DNA of 14,260 nt, from contig DAOUQK010000053.1 in NCBI GenBank assembly GCA_030625695.1, positions 1 through 14,260 of the forward strand, given 5' to 3'. Origin of the DNA: Paracoccaceae bacterium. GTDB taxonomy: Bacteria > Pseudomonadota > Alphaproteobacteria > Rhodobacterales > Rhodobacteraceae. The notes below the pieces were generated by a model. The model was given only the letters and a program-made list of their open reading frames with translations, was not told the DNA's origin and did not search any database. Made by a program: the position numbers and the translations under genes. Positions within the stretch are counted from its first letter, which is position 1. The number at the start of each line of letters is the position of its first letter. Positions 14,040 through 14,260 of this stretch are shown here, in pieces.

Positions 14040-14260
14040 TCAAAGCTCGACCACCCGCACCGACTGCCCAATCGCGGCCAGCGCGATCTGGCCGTCGCAC
14101 AGACGCATAGCATCTTCGCCAAACACTTCCCAACGCCAGCCCGACATCGCCGCCACATCGCGCAGCCCGGCAGCAATCGAATCCAGATCAGCACTGGTGG
14201 CAATCAGCTTGGCCGCCACCCCCGCACTTTCGGTTTTGGACTTAAGCAAAACCCGCAGTA
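14040..14260 (-). CDS. rnd: Ribonuclease D, C-terminal end (5' part outside window)
   Basis: Only the last 73 residues are visible: LRVLLKSKTESAGVAAKLIATSADL, then SGWRWEVFGEDAMRLCDGQIALA and the end VRVVEL. This is the characteristic C-terminal region of alphaproteobacterial RNase D, the 3'-exonuclease that trims tRNA ends; the catalytic DEDD motifs and HRDC domain would lie upstream, beyond the right edge. The frame is open to the edge; the TTG inside (14249) is not a start. The stop lies 22 nt from that of the convergent lipoprotein gene. Confidence 0.85.
   Translation of the reverse strand, partial: LRVLLKSKTESAGVAAKLIATSADLDSIAAGLRDVAAMSGWRWEVFGEDAMRLCDGQIALAAIGQSVRVVEL

Noticed and set aside
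1..14260. CRISPR array, prophage, toxin-antitoxin or defence genes
   Set aside because: No spaced repeats, no phage, nuclease or toxin-like proteins; all the main frames are assigned to housekeeping or conserved families.

Overview
The window reads as chromosomal DNA of an alphaproteobacterium, most likely a marine Rhodobacterales (Roseobacter-group) member. The grounds are the moderately GC-rich coding sequence, an RNase E with a large acidic insert in its N-terminal region, the DUF1476/F1-ATPase zeta subunit found only in alphaproteobacteria, a stand-alone homocysteine methyltransferase plus a stand-alone corrinoid protein, and an intergenic hairpin sequence of a type I recall as common in Rhodobacteraceae. 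No tRNA, rRNA, CRISPR array, insertion sequence or prophage gene was seen. Gene order and base use look like core genome, with no clear sign of recent transfer. 

Layout, left to right. 1-2204 (minus): rne, cut by the left edge. 2205-2836: a 632-bp gene-free stretch that looks like a long structured rne leader with a candidate promoter. 2837-6015 (minus): a DctB-like sensor kinase followed by a DctD-like response regulator. 6063-7809 (minus): purC, purS, purQ, transcribed in that order towards the kinase gene. 7972-8289 (plus): zeta subunit, divergent from purC. 8430-9446 (plus): bmt-type homocysteine methyltransferase, behind a leader rich in inverted repeats. 9501-11237 (minus): a radical SAM protein gene and then a small SAM-dependent methyltransferase gene. 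11438-12844 (plus): a corrinoid protein and a DUF1638 protein with only 3 nt between them, divergent from the radical SAM gene. 12903-13325 (minus): sufE. 13499-14017 (plus): an unknown lipoprotein. 14040-14260 (minus): the 3' end of rnd (RNase D). 

How the genes fit together. purC, purS and purQ supply three polypeptides of de novo IMP synthesis. The Bmt-like protein and the corrinoid protein look like two of the parts of a B12-dependent homocysteine methylation system (a split MetH or a betaine-type methyltransferase). The folate- or donor-binding part and the reactivase are not in the window. DUF1638 is probably coupled to the corrinoid protein. The two-component pair is odd: the response regulator has the AAA+ fold of sigma-54 activators, but the GAFTGA loop is missing and the Walker B acidic pair is altered. 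The most promising places for something new are this regulator, the corrinoid-DUF1638 pair with its divergent control region, and the structured leader before bmt.
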